A stretch of DNA of 37,858 nt, taken from a virus. Below the pieces are notes generated by a model. The model was given only the letters and a program-made list of their open reading frames with translations. It searched no databases and was not told the DNA's origin. Where the stretch lies: positions 1 through 37,858 of IMG/VR virus record IMGVR_UViG_3300025168_000228, one strand, 5' to 3'. The translations under genes and the position numbers were made by a program. Of this stretch, positions 1-6,099 are shown piece after piece. Position 1 is the stretch's first letter. The number at the start of each line of letters is the position of its first letter.

Positions 1-1239
1 TTCGAGTGCGGATCTGACGGCACACACGGCATCGTCCACCCTGTCGTACTTCTCTTTCTGCTCAATATCACTGTTGGCACCGACATATATCACGCCTATC
101 CCTCCCGTTAACGAAGCTATTCTCTCTTTCACGAAGTCACGCTCGTGCTTAATCTTAGCATGGTCGTGTGCTACCCATAGCTCCTCGACCCTAGCCTTTA
201 TACTCTCTGGGTCTGTCTCGTTGCGAAGGATTATAGTGTTATCCTTGCCCACAATCACCTTCTCTGCCCTGCCTAGGTCGGACATTGTGAGTGTGCTAAG
301 GTCATCGCCAAGGCTCTCGCTCATGAACTTCCCACCCACGCTGACGGCTATATCTCCCATCAACTCGTGCTGCTTGTAGCCAAACTGTGGAGGCATTATG
401 TTACATATCTTCAGACCGCTCTTGACAACATTGGCCGCCAAGGTGTTCACCACCTGGTTTGAGCAGCTGCCAATAATCAGTAGTGGTTGTCCACTCTGTA
501 TCACGGGCTTTAGTATGCTCTCTATCGCCAACACGTTTGTAATCTCATGGTCTGTCAGCAGAATGTGAGCGTCCTCTAGGATGCACTCGTCCTTCTTCTG
601 GTTGTTGACGAACATCTTGTTGGTGTATCCCTTCTCAATCTTTATACCGTCAGTCACCTCGTGGTACGTCTTCTCGGTCATGCTCTTCTCTACAGTCACA
701 AGGCCGTTATCGCCTATCGCCCCATACACAGAAGCAATCACCCGACCTATCTCCTTGTCGTTGTTAGAACTTATCGTCGCCACATCAAGCAACCCTCGCT
801 TGCCTAACTTCCTGGACATCTTCTTCAATCGCTTCACCACATCGTCAGTAACCTTGCCTATCTCTCTGATCACCTCAGTAGAGCTGACACTATCGTCAAT
901 GGCATCCATGCCCAACGATGCAATCGCCTCGGTCAAGACTATAGCCGTAGTCGTTCCATCGCCAGCACTGGTAGCAGTATTGTCCGCAGCCTCCTTGACC
1001 ATACGTATCGCCAAGTTCTCTACAGGGTCTAATAAGTCTATGCTCTTTGCGACAGTCACCCCGTCCTTAGTAACAGTAATTCCCCTAGTGTGATTCTGAC
1101 TCTCTATCAAGACAGTCTTACCCCTAGGGCCTAATGTAGACTTTACCGCCTTACTAATCTTTTCTATACCACTCTGAAGACGCTTGCGCGCATTTGAATC
1201 AAAGGTTAAATCCTTTGGGCTGTATCCTAATTCACTCAT
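1..1239 (-). CDS. groEL: phage-encoded GroEL-type chaperonin, 3' part outside window
   Basis: Group I chaperonin subunit (Hsp60/GroEL), an ATP-driven folding ring. The first 413 residues are present and the gene runs off the left edge. Visible signatures are TLGPRGK (35-41), TKDGVTVA (57-64), the ATPase loop GDGTTTA (93-99) and RVDDAVCAVRSAL near residue 400, which matches the region of the catalytic Asp398 of E. coli GroEL. The apical domain is diverged and the N-terminus starts MSELGYSPKDLTF instead of the usual MAKNI/MAKDI. It lies next to phage genes, has a phage-style promoter, and no groES is seen nearby. This fits a phage gene better than a flanking host gene. It may fold the phage's own capsid proteins; that role is inferred. 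Confidence 0.93.
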   Translation of the reverse strand, partial: MSELGYSPKDLTFDSNARKRLQSGIEKISKAVKSTLGPRGKTVLIESQNHTRGITVTKDGVTVAKSIDLLDPVENLAIRMVKEAADNTATSAGDGTTTAIVLTEAIASLGMDAIDDSVSSTEVIREIGKVTDDVVKRLKKMSRKLGKRGLLDVATISSNNDKEIGRVIASVYGAIGDNGLVTVEKSMTEKTYHEVTDGIKIEKGYTNKMFVNNQKKDECILEDAHILLTDHEITNVLAIESILKPVIQSGQPLLIIGSCSNQVVNTLAANVVKSGLKICNIMPPQFGYKQHELMGDIAVSVGGKFMSESLGDDLSTLTMSDLGRAEKVIVGKDNTIILRNETDPESIKARVEELWVAHDHAKIKHERDFVKERIASLTGGIGVIYVGANSDIEQKEKYDRVDDAVCAVRSALE

Positions 1240-1258
1240 AATTTAATTTGATTTATAA

Positions 1259-1266
1259 CAAAGGTA
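1259..1266 (-). promoter_or_regulatory. late-type promoter of groEL, TACCTTTG
   Basis: On the minus strand TACCTTTGT lies 19 nt before the groEL start. It fits the Bacteroidetes -7 consensus TAnnTTTG and matches the box before the gene at 28595-29266 (GTTACCTTTGT in both). No clear -33 TTTG is visible. Confidence 0.6.
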
Positions 1267-1284
1267 ACAAAACATTCAAATAAA

Positions 1285-1302
1285 ACACCCATGACGGAGT
1301 GT
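1285..1302 (-). terminator. hairpin upstream of groEL promoter
   Basis: Read leftward, ACACTC pairs with GGGTGT (one G-T pair), followed by TTTTATTT. It lies just upstream of the groEL promoter and would insulate it from transcription coming from 1878. Confidence 0.4.
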
Positions 1303-1488
1303 CGGTTTTCTCTCCTACTTTATATATATATATTTTTTTACTATATAAATATTATTTTTTTTTTCAGTAAAACGGTTTATTTTCTGTCATAGCTGTCATC
1401 TCTCTAATAATCAATAAGATAAGTGACACTAATACTGGAATATGTCTGGAATATAATAGTAAAAAGCGACATGAAACTATAGTAAAGA
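1303..1488. other. AT-rich intergenic stretch with short tandem repeats
   Basis: Together with its flanks this is about 300 bases without a gene (1240-1541). It holds a low-complexity TA/T tract (about 1318-1370), a doublet CTGTCAT (1384-1390, 1393-1399) and a doublet CTGGAATAT (1435-1443, 1446-1454). Possible operator or origin elements; no family recognised. Confidence 0.4.
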
Positions 1489-1517
1489 CAAAAAAAAAGG
1501 AATCATAAGACTCCTTT
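1489..1517 (-). terminator. intrinsic terminator of the 1542-1878 operon
   Basis: Read leftward, GGAGTC-TTAT-GATTCC forms a hairpin with one mismatch, followed by a run of about ten T. It directly follows the stop of the small gene at 1542, which supports that gene being transcribed leftward. Confidence 0.75.
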
Positions 1518-1541
1518 CTGTATTGCCATAATAAAAAAAGA

Positions 1542-1730
1542 CTACATATTTCTCATCATATCTGAGATCATATTTACCTTAGTGTCCCTAGCAATATTTC
1601 TTAACGTACTCAACTTAGTAGCATTTAAAGATTGAGCTTGACGTACAATCTTCTGAATACCAATCTGAGGCTCTGGGTCATTATTAATTAAACGACCATC
1701 CTTAATATTTAATCCTCCCATGTTAGACAT
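1542..1730 (-). CDS. small phage protein of unknown function
   Basis: A 62-residue, soluble, mostly helical protein that I do not recognise. It begins MSNMGGLNIKDG and has a basic, Met-rich C-terminal half. Its start codon lies inside the end of the upstream small gene (8-nt overlap), which suggests translational coupling, and an intrinsic terminator follows at 1489-1517. These two facts are the main reasons to call it real. Confidence 0.6.
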   Translation of the reverse strand: MSNMGGLNIKDGRLINNDPEPQIGIQKIVRQAQSLNATKLSTLRNIARDTKVNMISDMMRNM

Positions 1731-1878
1731 CTCTATAATATTTTATGTGTATACTAATTAAACCTAAATAAAAAATCCACTCACCCATTGTATGATCCTC
1801 GTCTATTAAGTATATAGAAAAACCAAAACAAGGCCCTATAAAAAGACGATTAACAATTTCAATCTGATAGGATTCCAT
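1723..1878 (-). CDS. small hydrophobic phage protein of unknown function
   Basis: 51 residues starting at the ATG at 1878. A longer reading from a TTG at 1962 would run into the GC-rich tract and gives an implausible RAGRAG-rich start. The C-terminal half (WIFYLGLISIHIKYY) is hydrophobic and aromatic and could be a membrane segment or a compact beta-strand pair. It overlaps the next gene by 8 nt, forming a two-gene leftward operon ending at the 1489 terminator. Function unknown. Confidence 0.5.
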   Translation of the reverse strand: MESYQIEIVNRLFIGPCFGFSIYLIDEDHTMGEWIFYLGLISIHIKYYRDV

Positions 1879-1893
1879 TAGAGCATAAAGATA

Positions 1894-1901
1894 CAAAATT
1901 A
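1894..1901 (-). promoter_or_regulatory. possible TAnnTTTG promoter (TAATTTTG)
   Basis: TAATTTTG on the minus strand, 15 nt before the start at 1878, matches the Bacteroidetes -7 box. No convincing -33 element is visible. Confidence 0.35.
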
Positions 1902-1921
1902 TATCAGATACATATAGTGTT

Positions 1922-2692
1922 TGGGTTCCCGCCCGCCCCGCGCGCCCGGCCAGGATTTCCAAACCGCTTTTTTTTTCGAGGGGGGGGTTCTCTTTTTATG
2001 TTTTCTTTCCGATTATTTTGGCGTTTTGAATGCCCCGCATCCCGCTGTTAGCCCACTCCCCACAGGCACGTTCCAAAGCTTGCGCTCCAGTTCACGCACA
2101 TCGACAAAGCCCGCCAACAATACGATCCCCACTGACAAGTGATCCTTGTGTGAAGACAACAAAGAATGTCATGCGCCCAGAGGGGGCAGACTATCCCCGC
2201 TCCAGTTCCTGTCGCAGTAAACATATCCTGTAGTGCGTCTTCTATCTATAGCTTGAAACGATGCAATCCCTTGACAGATAAAGAGTTCAACAAAAAGTAA
2301 GTATTCCCAAACCCGCAAAGCCAGTGTGAGTCATGCAAATTTGGTCAGGTAAAAAAAAGGTCGTATTGTTACAGAGCTGTTGAGGCACGCCGTACATTGA
2401 AATATTGGAAATCGCAACGTAAAACACTGATTGTCAGCACTTTGATGCATGATAATCGTTAAATCCTTCACCCCGAGAGTCGGTTAGAGCCCGAGAGACG
2501 GACGGCAGAGTTAAAACTGCACAAAATCAGTTGCCATTATCCATGCCCATAAAACCGAGCGAGAGCTCGCTACGCCAGAGAGGTTATCTGAAGACTCCGA
2601 GAGGAGCATACCACAGGAATGTGGTGGGGCTATCTGGATCAAACGTAGGTTAGGAGGTAAGTATCAAGACTCTTCCATAGCAATGCCCGAAA
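1922..2692 (+). ncRNA. putative large ornate structured RNA
   Basis: About 770 bases without a credible gene and clearly richer in G+C than the flanks. Many hairpins can be read on the plus strand: ACAAG/CTTGT extended by CAC/GTG (2130-2152), GCCC/GGGC (2175-2187), CGAGC-GAGA-GCTCG (2556-2569), CTCC-GAGA-GGAG (2595-2606) and ACCACA-GGAA-TGTGGT (2610-2625). The last two are enclosed by CCAGA/TCTGG (2575-2579 with 2633-2637), giving a multibranch junction. The last three listed hairpins carry GNRA tetraloops on this strand only, which sets the orientation. Size, location in a phage and architecture resemble the GOLLD/ROOL class of giant phage RNAs, but I cannot assign a family. The 5' boundary is uncertain. 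Confidence 0.6.
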
Positions 2693-2732
2693 CCAACTGA
2701 CTAGGTATCGTTTACCTAGTTGGTCATAACCA
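2693..2732 (+). promoter_or_regulatory. hairpin + GGTCATAACCA element 1
   Basis: First copy of the repeated early element. The stem is CCAA(2693-2696)/TTGG(2720-2723) plus CTAGGTA(2701-2707)/TACCTAG(2713-2719), then GGTCATAACCA at 2722-2732, 15 nt before the ATG at 2748. This stem is unrelated in sequence to the later copies; only structure and tail are kept. Confidence 0.75.
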
Positions 2733-2747
2733 TAAAAAACACAAATT

Positions 2748-2999
2748 ATGAAAATTAGTATTTACAATCCATTCCAAAAAGAAAAAATCGCTAATGCGAT
2801 AGAGAATCTTCCAAATGTTGATTTTGAAGTTGACTATGAATGGTATAGCGTTCGATGTTATTATGATAAAAAAGATGATGAGATAGCTGCTGCTGTACGT
2901 GGGTATTTGGGAGCTTTTTGGTACAAGAATACGGCTGAAGGTCGTTCAGAGATGCTTAATGATCTTAGAGATTACTGGATTCGCGTTAATAGAAGCTAA
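2748..2999 (+). CDS. small early protein of unknown function
   Basis: An 83-residue acidic protein that I do not recognise. It is rich in aromatic residues (YEWYSVRCYY, GAFWYKN, DYWIRV) and has no signal peptide, membrane segment or metal motif. It is the first gene behind the structured RNA and the first driven by a hairpin/GGTCATAACCA element. Its place in a dense run of small early genes suggests a host-takeover or accessory role; that is inferred from context only. Confidence 0.7.
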   Translation: MKISIYNPFQKEKIANAIENLPNVDFEVDYEWYSVRCYYDKKDDEIAAAVRGYLGAFWYKNTAEGRSEMLNDLRDYWIRVNRS

Positions 3000-3012
3000 G
3001 GTATAAAACCCA

Positions 3013-3037
3013 GCCCCTCTGGGGGCGGTCATAACCA
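3013..3037 (+). promoter_or_regulatory. hairpin + GGTCATAACCA element 2
   Basis: GCCCC-TCTG-GGGGC hairpin (3013-3026), then GGTCATAACCA (3027-3037), 16 nt before the ATG at 3054. No T-run follows, so it is not an intrinsic terminator. Confidence 0.8.
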
Positions 3038-3053
3038 TTAAAAACTAGAACAC

Positions 3054-3329
3054 ATGGAGACAATAGAATCCTTAAAAGCTAATGCAGAATTAGCAAGAAT
3101 TAGTGAGATGAAAAACCTGATGATGCTAATAATAAGCAATTCAGGTGGAGCGATGTCGGAAGATGATTTTGATATTGGTAATATTACTGAGTCGAACCTC
3201 ACTATTTGGGTACACAATAAGCATTTTAGTATCGGTGAGCTTATGTTCGAGGAGTGGGTAGAGGAAAACTTTTCATCCAGACTAAGAATGATAGGCAGTA
3301 AGAGTATCACTATTCTTGGATTAGTTTAG
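3054..3329 (+). CDS. small early protein of unknown function
   Basis: A 91-residue acidic protein, not recognised. The N-terminal 35 residues are predicted helical (ESLKANAELARISEMKNLMML). The rest alternates strands and charged turns (EDDFDIGNITESNLTIWV). An antisense reading frame covers the same bases but lacks an element or leader. The leader (ATTAAAAACTAGAACAC) is nearly the same as those of the next two genes, which points to local duplication of the regulatory segment. Confidence 0.68.
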   Translation: METIESLKANAELARISEMKNLMMLIISNSGGAMSEDDFDIGNITESNLTIWVHNKHFSIGELMFEEWVEENFSSRLRMIGSKSITILGLV

Positions 3330-3342
3330 CTAATCTAAACCT

Positions 3343-3370
3343 AGCCCCTCTGGGGGCTTGGTCATAACCA
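3343..3370 (+). promoter_or_regulatory. hairpin + GGTCATAACCA element 3
   Basis: AGCCCC-TCTG-GGGGCT hairpin (3343-3358), then GGTCATAACCA (3360-3370), 17 nt before the ATG at 3388. A separate GATTAG/CTAATC hairpin (3319-3335) overlaps the stop codon of the preceding gene. Confidence 0.8.
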
Positions 3371-3387
3371 TTAAAAAACTAGAAAAC

Positions 3388-3519
3388 ATGGGCGAAATAA
3401 GAGAAATAAAAGGTCAAGAATTCATTGATTGGGCAATGAAAAGATTTAATTGGTCAAAGGAAGAAACAATTAAACACATGGAAGAAATAGACAAATCGAA
3501 AAAAAGTTCGGTAGTTTAG
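3388..3519 (+). CDS. 43-residue early protein of unknown function
   Basis: Begins MGEIREIKGQEFIDWAMKRF and ends in a Lys/Ser-rich tail (DKSKKSSVV). Probably two short amphipathic helices. It is supported by its position: an element ends 17 nt before the ATG and the next element starts just after the stop, so it fills one complete element-gene unit. No known family recognised. Confidence 0.6.
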   Translation: MGEIREIKGQEFIDWAMKRFNWSKEETIKHMEEIDKSKKSSVV

Positions 3520-3526
3520 AAACCTA

Positions 3527-3553
3527 GCCCCTCTGGGGGCTTGGTCATAACCA
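3527..3553 (+). promoter_or_regulatory. hairpin + GGTCATAACCA element 4
   Basis: GCCCC-TCTG-GGGGC (3527-3540), then GGTCATAACCA (3543-3553), 16 nt before the ATG at 3570. The upstream flank and stem are the same as in element 3 (CCTAGCCCCTCTGGGGGCTT), so these two look like recent copies. Confidence 0.8.
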
Positions 3554-3569
3554 TTTAAAATTACTAGAC

Positions 3570-3818
3570 ATGAATATTCAAGAGATAAAGAGAAGAACTA
3601 AGAATACAGCCCCTTATTTTTTTAGTGCCAAAACATTAAAATTCTTTGGTCAAAAGATGTCAGATTTCAAAGTAAAAAAACTAAACGAAACCGAGTATTT
3701 AATTCATGCTCCGTCTTACTGTAACGAAAAACTAATGGGTAAATCGATGCATATATTTAACACAATCACCAACGATTTAAACTCGTGTAGCTTTATAGAT
3801 GCTGACCTTGTAAAATAA
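3570..3818 (+). CDS. small early protein of unknown function
   Basis: An 82-residue, moderately basic protein, not recognised. It has a Lys-rich N-terminal half (MNIQEIKRRTKN) and strand-rich middle (NETEYLIHAPSYCNEKL). No membrane segment or clear catalytic motif. It sits in a single element-gene unit between elements 4 and 5. Confidence 0.66.
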   Translation: MNIQEIKRRTKNTAPYFFSAKTLKFFGQKMSDFKVKKLNETEYLIHAPSYCNEKLMGKSMHIFNTITNDLNSCSFIDADLVK

Positions 3819-3823
3819 CTCTC

Positions 3824-3848
3824 GCCCCTTTGGGGGCGGTCATAACCA
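3824..3848 (+). promoter_or_regulatory. hairpin + GGTCATAACCA element 5
   Basis: GCCCC-TTTG-GGGGC (3824-3837), then GGTCATAACCA (3838-3848), 14 nt before the ATG at 3863. Confidence 0.8.
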
Positions 3849-3862
3849 TAAAACATAACAAA

Positions 3863-4018
3863 ATGGAATTCGAAGATTATTCAGTAAAAGAGCAAAAAGA
3901 GATAATGCATAATGAGATTTTGGGAATGCTAGAAATTGTCAAAAACAATTACAAGATGTTAGATCGTGTGTATTGGGTTCTTAGAGATAATGAACTAGCA
4001 AAATATAAAAACAAGTAA
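3863..4018 (+). CDS. 51-residue early protein of unknown function
   Basis: The start is the ATG at 3863, placed 14 nt after the conserved element. A longer in-frame reading from 3830 would translate the regulatory hairpin and is rejected. The protein is a charged helix (YSVKEQKEIMHNEILGMLEI) followed by a short aromatic segment. Its last 18 codons overlap a 26-nt sequence repeated at 4267-4292, so its 3' end has been duplicated. Function unknown. Confidence 0.62.
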   Translation: MEFEDYSVKEQKEIMHNEILGMLEIVKNNYKMLDRVYWVLRDNELAKYKNK

Positions 4019-4021
4019 AAC
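3996..4021 (+). repeat. 26-nt direct repeat, copy 1
   Basis: TAGCAAAATATAAAAACAAG plus TAAAAC occurs at the end of the gene at 3863-4018 and again, perfectly, at 4267-4292. The pair flanks one complete element-gene unit (element 6 and the gene at 4065). Confidence 0.9.
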
Positions 4022-4025
4022 CCAG

Positions 4026-4050
4026 CCCCTTCGGGGGATGGTCATAACCA
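4026..4050 (+). promoter_or_regulatory. hairpin + GGTCATAACCA element 6
   Basis: CCCC-TTCG-GGGG, a C(UUCG)G tetraloop (4026-4037), then GGTCATAACCA (4040-4050), 14 nt before the ATG at 4065. Confidence 0.78.
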
Positions 4051-4064
4051 TAAAACATACTAAA

Positions 4065-4262
4065 ATGTCAAATTTCATTATTATTGATCGAAGCAAAAAA
4101 GATAGTATATCTTTTATTTCAAACGTATTTAGAATCTCAGGATTTTCAATACCTCAAATTTCTAATGATCCAAAAGACGCAAAGTCGTTTAGCTCTAGAT
4201 GTAAAGCTCAAAGTTTTCTAGATCAGATCATAGATCCAAACAATAATTTTTTTATAATCTAA
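4065..4262 (+). CDS. small early protein of unknown function
   Basis: 65 residues from the ATG at 4065; the in-frame extension to 4038 lies inside the element and is rejected. Ser/Lys-rich and basic (IIDRSKKDSISFISNVF), no family recognised. The gene and its element are bracketed by the 26-nt direct repeat, as if inserted as one cassette next to the gene at 3863. Confidence 0.6.
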   Translation: MSNFIIIDRSKKDSISFISNVFRISGFSIPQISNDPKDAKSFSSRCKAQSFLDQIIDPNNNFFII

Positions 4263-4266
4263 AACA

Positions 4267-4292
4267 TAGCAAAATATAAAAACAAGTAAAAC
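4267..4292 (+). repeat. 26-nt direct repeat, copy 2
   Basis: Perfect copy of 3996-4021. Here it is non-coding and lies between the stop at 4262 and element 7, so it is a leftover gene tail. Confidence 0.9.
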
Positions 4293-4293
4293 A

Positions 4294-4321
4294 CATCCCC
4301 TTATGGGGATGGTCATAACCA
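4294..4321 (+). promoter_or_regulatory. hairpin + GGTCATAACCA element 7
   Basis: CATCCCC-TTAT-GGGGATG (4294-4311), sharing its last G with GGTCATAACCA (4311-4321); 15 nt before the ATG at 4337. Confidence 0.82.
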
Positions 4322-4336
4322 TAAAAATCATTTATT

Positions 4337-4951
4337 ATGAAAACTGTAAATAGAGAATCTTGGCTCCAGTTAGGAGTGCAAGAGCTATCAAGGGAAGTCT
4401 TTGAGCCTGTCGGGCTAAAAGTTCCTAAAGTGAATGTGTCGGTATCAATAATGAGTAGCGGAACGAGAAAACAAAAGAATCTCAGAATCGGCGAAAATTG
4501 GCACACATCATGTAGCACTGCGGGCAACCATGAGATATTCATGAATCCATTCTTCTTTGATCGCAAGAAGAGCTCCAGAACGCTAGACGTACTGGCTCAT
4601 GAGCTGATACACGCTATTGACGATAATAAGCACGGACACGGCAAGGTATTTAGGGACATGGCAATCAAGATCGGCCTCACAGGCAAGATGAGAGCTACTG
4701 AGGCGGGCCCTGAGCTGAAAGCTAAGTGTGATAAGATTGTCAAGAAGATCGGCGAGTTCCCGCACGACATGATGACCACTTCAACTAACGCCAAAAAGCA
4801 AGGAACACGAAACATAAAAGTAGAGTGTAACTGTTGCGGATTTAGCTTTAGGACGAGCCAAAAGAACATCGACTTAATGCTCGATAGTGTCTTTGTAGAT
4901 GAAGACATCGACTGTCTAGCTTGTGCAGATGGGTCACTTCAGGTCGTTTAA
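4337..4951 (+). CDS. SprT-like zinc metallopeptidase domain protein
   Basis: 204 residues. The zincin active site HELIH is at 88-92, with a downstream H-G-H (99-101) supplying the likely third zinc ligand. A C-terminal zinc ribbon has Cys164-x2-Cys167 and Cys193-x2-Cys196. This layout (SprT metalloprotease core plus zinc ribbon) is that of SprT/Spartan-type proteins, some of which cut DNA-protein crosslinks. In a phage it might clear DNA-bound proteins or host factors, which is inferred. The gene is visibly richer in G+C than its small neighbours, which suggests separate acquisition. The final TAA lies within GTTTAAAC. Confidence 0.85.
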   Translation: MKTVNRESWLQLGVQELSREVFEPVGLKVPKVNVSVSIMSSGTRKQKNLRIGENWHTSCSTAGNHEIFMNPFFFDRKKSSRTLDVLAHELIHAIDDNKHGHGKVFRDMAIKIGLTGKMRATEAGPELKAKCDKIVKKIGEFPHDMMTTSTNAKKQGTRNIKVECNCCGFSFRTSQKNIDLMLDSVFVDEDIDCLACADGSLQVV

Positions 4952-4957
4952 ACGCCT

Positions 4958-4989
4958 CCATTCCCCCTTATGGGGGATGGTCATAACCA
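4958..4989 (+). promoter_or_regulatory. hairpin + GGTCATAACCA element 8
   Basis: CCA-TCCCCC-TTAT-GGGGGA-TGG (4958-4980, one bulged T), then GGTCATAACCA (4979-4989), 15 nt before the ATG at 5005. Preceded by AGGTCGTTTAAACGC (4941-4955), repeated exactly at 5721-5735. Confidence 0.8.
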
Positions 4990-5004
4990 ATTAAAATAAA
5001 TATC

Positions 5005-5268
5005 ATGGGAAAAGTCGACCAATTATGTATAAGCACAAAGACCCAATTCGAGCTCGATTGGGATAAGCCAATGATTATAAATGACATGGAGGCCAACAGG
5101 GGATACTATAACTTGATAATATCAATAAGGGACGTGTCGCTATGGACTAAGGGATTGAGGCCTCATCGCCACTGGAGACTGAAGCAAGTCAAGGACTACT
5201 TTGGATTAGCGGGTAGTGCTGAGAAAATCTTAGCCAGACTGAAAGACTTCAGAGATGGGAATCTATAA
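5005..5268 (+). CDS. small early protein of unknown function
   Basis: An 87-residue basic protein, not recognised. The middle has a Trp/His-rich stretch (SLWTKGLRPHRHWRLKQV) and the end is a helix. This may bind nucleic acid, but no known motif is present. It shares the slightly higher G+C of the preceding protease gene, so the two may have arrived together. Confidence 0.65.
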   Translation: MGKVDQLCISTKTQFELDWDKPMIINDMEANRGYYNLIISIRDVSLWTKGLRPHRHWRLKQVKDYFGLAGSAEKILARLKDFRDGNL

Positions 5269-5274
5269 ATCCTC

Positions 5275-5298
5275 GCCCCTCTGGGGCGGTCATAACCA
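5275..5298 (+). promoter_or_regulatory. hairpin + GGTCATAACCA element 9
   Basis: GCCCC-TCT-GGGGC (5275-5287), then GGTCATAACCA (5288-5298), 16 nt before the ATG at 5315. The leader TAAAAATCATTTATT is the same as that of element 7. Confidence 0.82.
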
Positions 5299-5314
5299 TT
5301 AAAAATCATTTATT

Positions 5315-5722
5315 ATGTTAAATTTCAGCCAACTAGGTACACGATACCTAGCAAAATTAACCACCAAAGAACGAATTAAAAACTACAATGTAAGGTTCAC
5401 TGTTAAAGGGGTAACAAGGTCGCAACCGAGCCTAATTGATAAGGATTACGATTGGATGCAAGTTCCTGTTATCTTTCAGTGTATTCACGATAATCGAGGC
5501 GAGGGTGAATTTATTTCTAGAATATACAGAGAGCCCGCAGATAAGATGGAGGTTGAAAAGTACAACAGAGAAAATGTTATGTACGTCCACGAGGGTAAGC
5601 ATTCCCAAGATTGGGGTGATAAATCATTCAAGGCGAGCAGTCTCTCTATTTTTGACGAGGAAATAGAACATAAGATTAAGTATTCTGACATTCAAATCAT
5701 TGAGAATATAACAAGAGGCTAG
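5315..5722 (+). CDS. early protein of unknown function
   Basis: 135 residues, charged and strand-rich, not recognised. A basic N-terminal third (LAKLTTKERIKNYNVRFTVK) precedes an acidic C-terminal half (SIFDEEIEHKIKYSD). No Cys/His cluster and no membrane segment. A single element-gene unit. Two shorter overlapping frames on both strands lack elements and are shadows. Confidence 0.68.
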   Translation: MLNFSQLGTRYLAKLTTKERIKNYNVRFTVKGVTRSQPSLIDKDYDWMQVPVIFQCIHDNRGEGEFISRIYREPADKMEVEKYNRENVMYVHEGKHSQDWGDKSFKASSLSIFDEEIEHKIKYSDIQIIENITRG

Positions 5723-5734
5723 GTCGTTTAAACG

Positions 5735-5762
5735 CATCCCCTTCGGGGGATGGTCATAACCA
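5735..5762 (+). promoter_or_regulatory. hairpin + GGTCATAACCA element 10
   Basis: CATCCCC-TTCG-GGGGATG (5735-5752) with a UUCG loop, overlapping GGTCATAACCA (5752-5762); 16 nt before the ATG at 5779. Confidence 0.82.
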
Positions 5763-5778
5763 TTTAAAATCATTTATC

Positions 5779-6054
5779 ATGGAATATTTAGTACACCCAT
5801 CAGCGATAGTAGACAGAGCTCTAAGTATAGATGGATTCAAGCATATGATGTCTCAAGAGGAGGTTCAGTTTTCTGAATTAGTTGACACATCAATAGAAGT
5901 TGCTGAGGAATGGACTCTGAGTTGGGGCGATTACGGCTTTGGCTCATCTGACGGAACAGCTCTTTTAAAGGACTTCATTGATACAATTATTGGAAATCGT
6001 TCTGACAAATACAAGACAGCGTTTAATCCCTATTTAAGCGTTGTAAAGTCTTAA
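5779..6054 (+). CDS. small early protein of unknown function
   Basis: A 91-residue acidic protein, not recognised. It has a helical N-terminal half (VDRALSIDGFKHMMSQEEV) and a Gly/Ser-rich loop (WGDYGFGSSDGTALLKDF). The leader AAAATCATTTATC links it to the leaders of the genes at 4337 and 5315. Confidence 0.66.
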   Translation: MEYLVHPSAIVDRALSIDGFKHMMSQEEVQFSELVDTSIEVAEEWTLSWGDYGFGSSDGTALLKDFIDTIIGNRSDKYKTAFNPYLSVVKS

Positions 6055-6057
6055 ACA

Positions 6058-6085
6058 CATCCCCTTCGGGGGATGGTCATAACCA
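6058..6085 (+). promoter_or_regulatory. hairpin + GGTCATAACCA element 11
   Basis: CATCCCC-TTCG-GGGGATG (6058-6075), overlapping GGTCATAACCA (6075-6085); 14 nt before the ATG at 6100. Stem and loop are identical to element 10. Confidence 0.82.
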
Positions 6086-6099
6086 CTAAATTATTTAAA

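Noticed and set aside
1879-1962. N-terminal extension of the 51-residue leftward gene from a TTG
   Set aside because: The extra residues come from the GC tract (RAGRAG) and skip a normal ATG at 1878.
1921-2233. Two rightward reading frames over the GC-rich tract
   Set aside because: One starts with TTG in the GC run; both have Pro/Arg/Ser-rich low-complexity products, no element or leader, and overlap the structured stretch.
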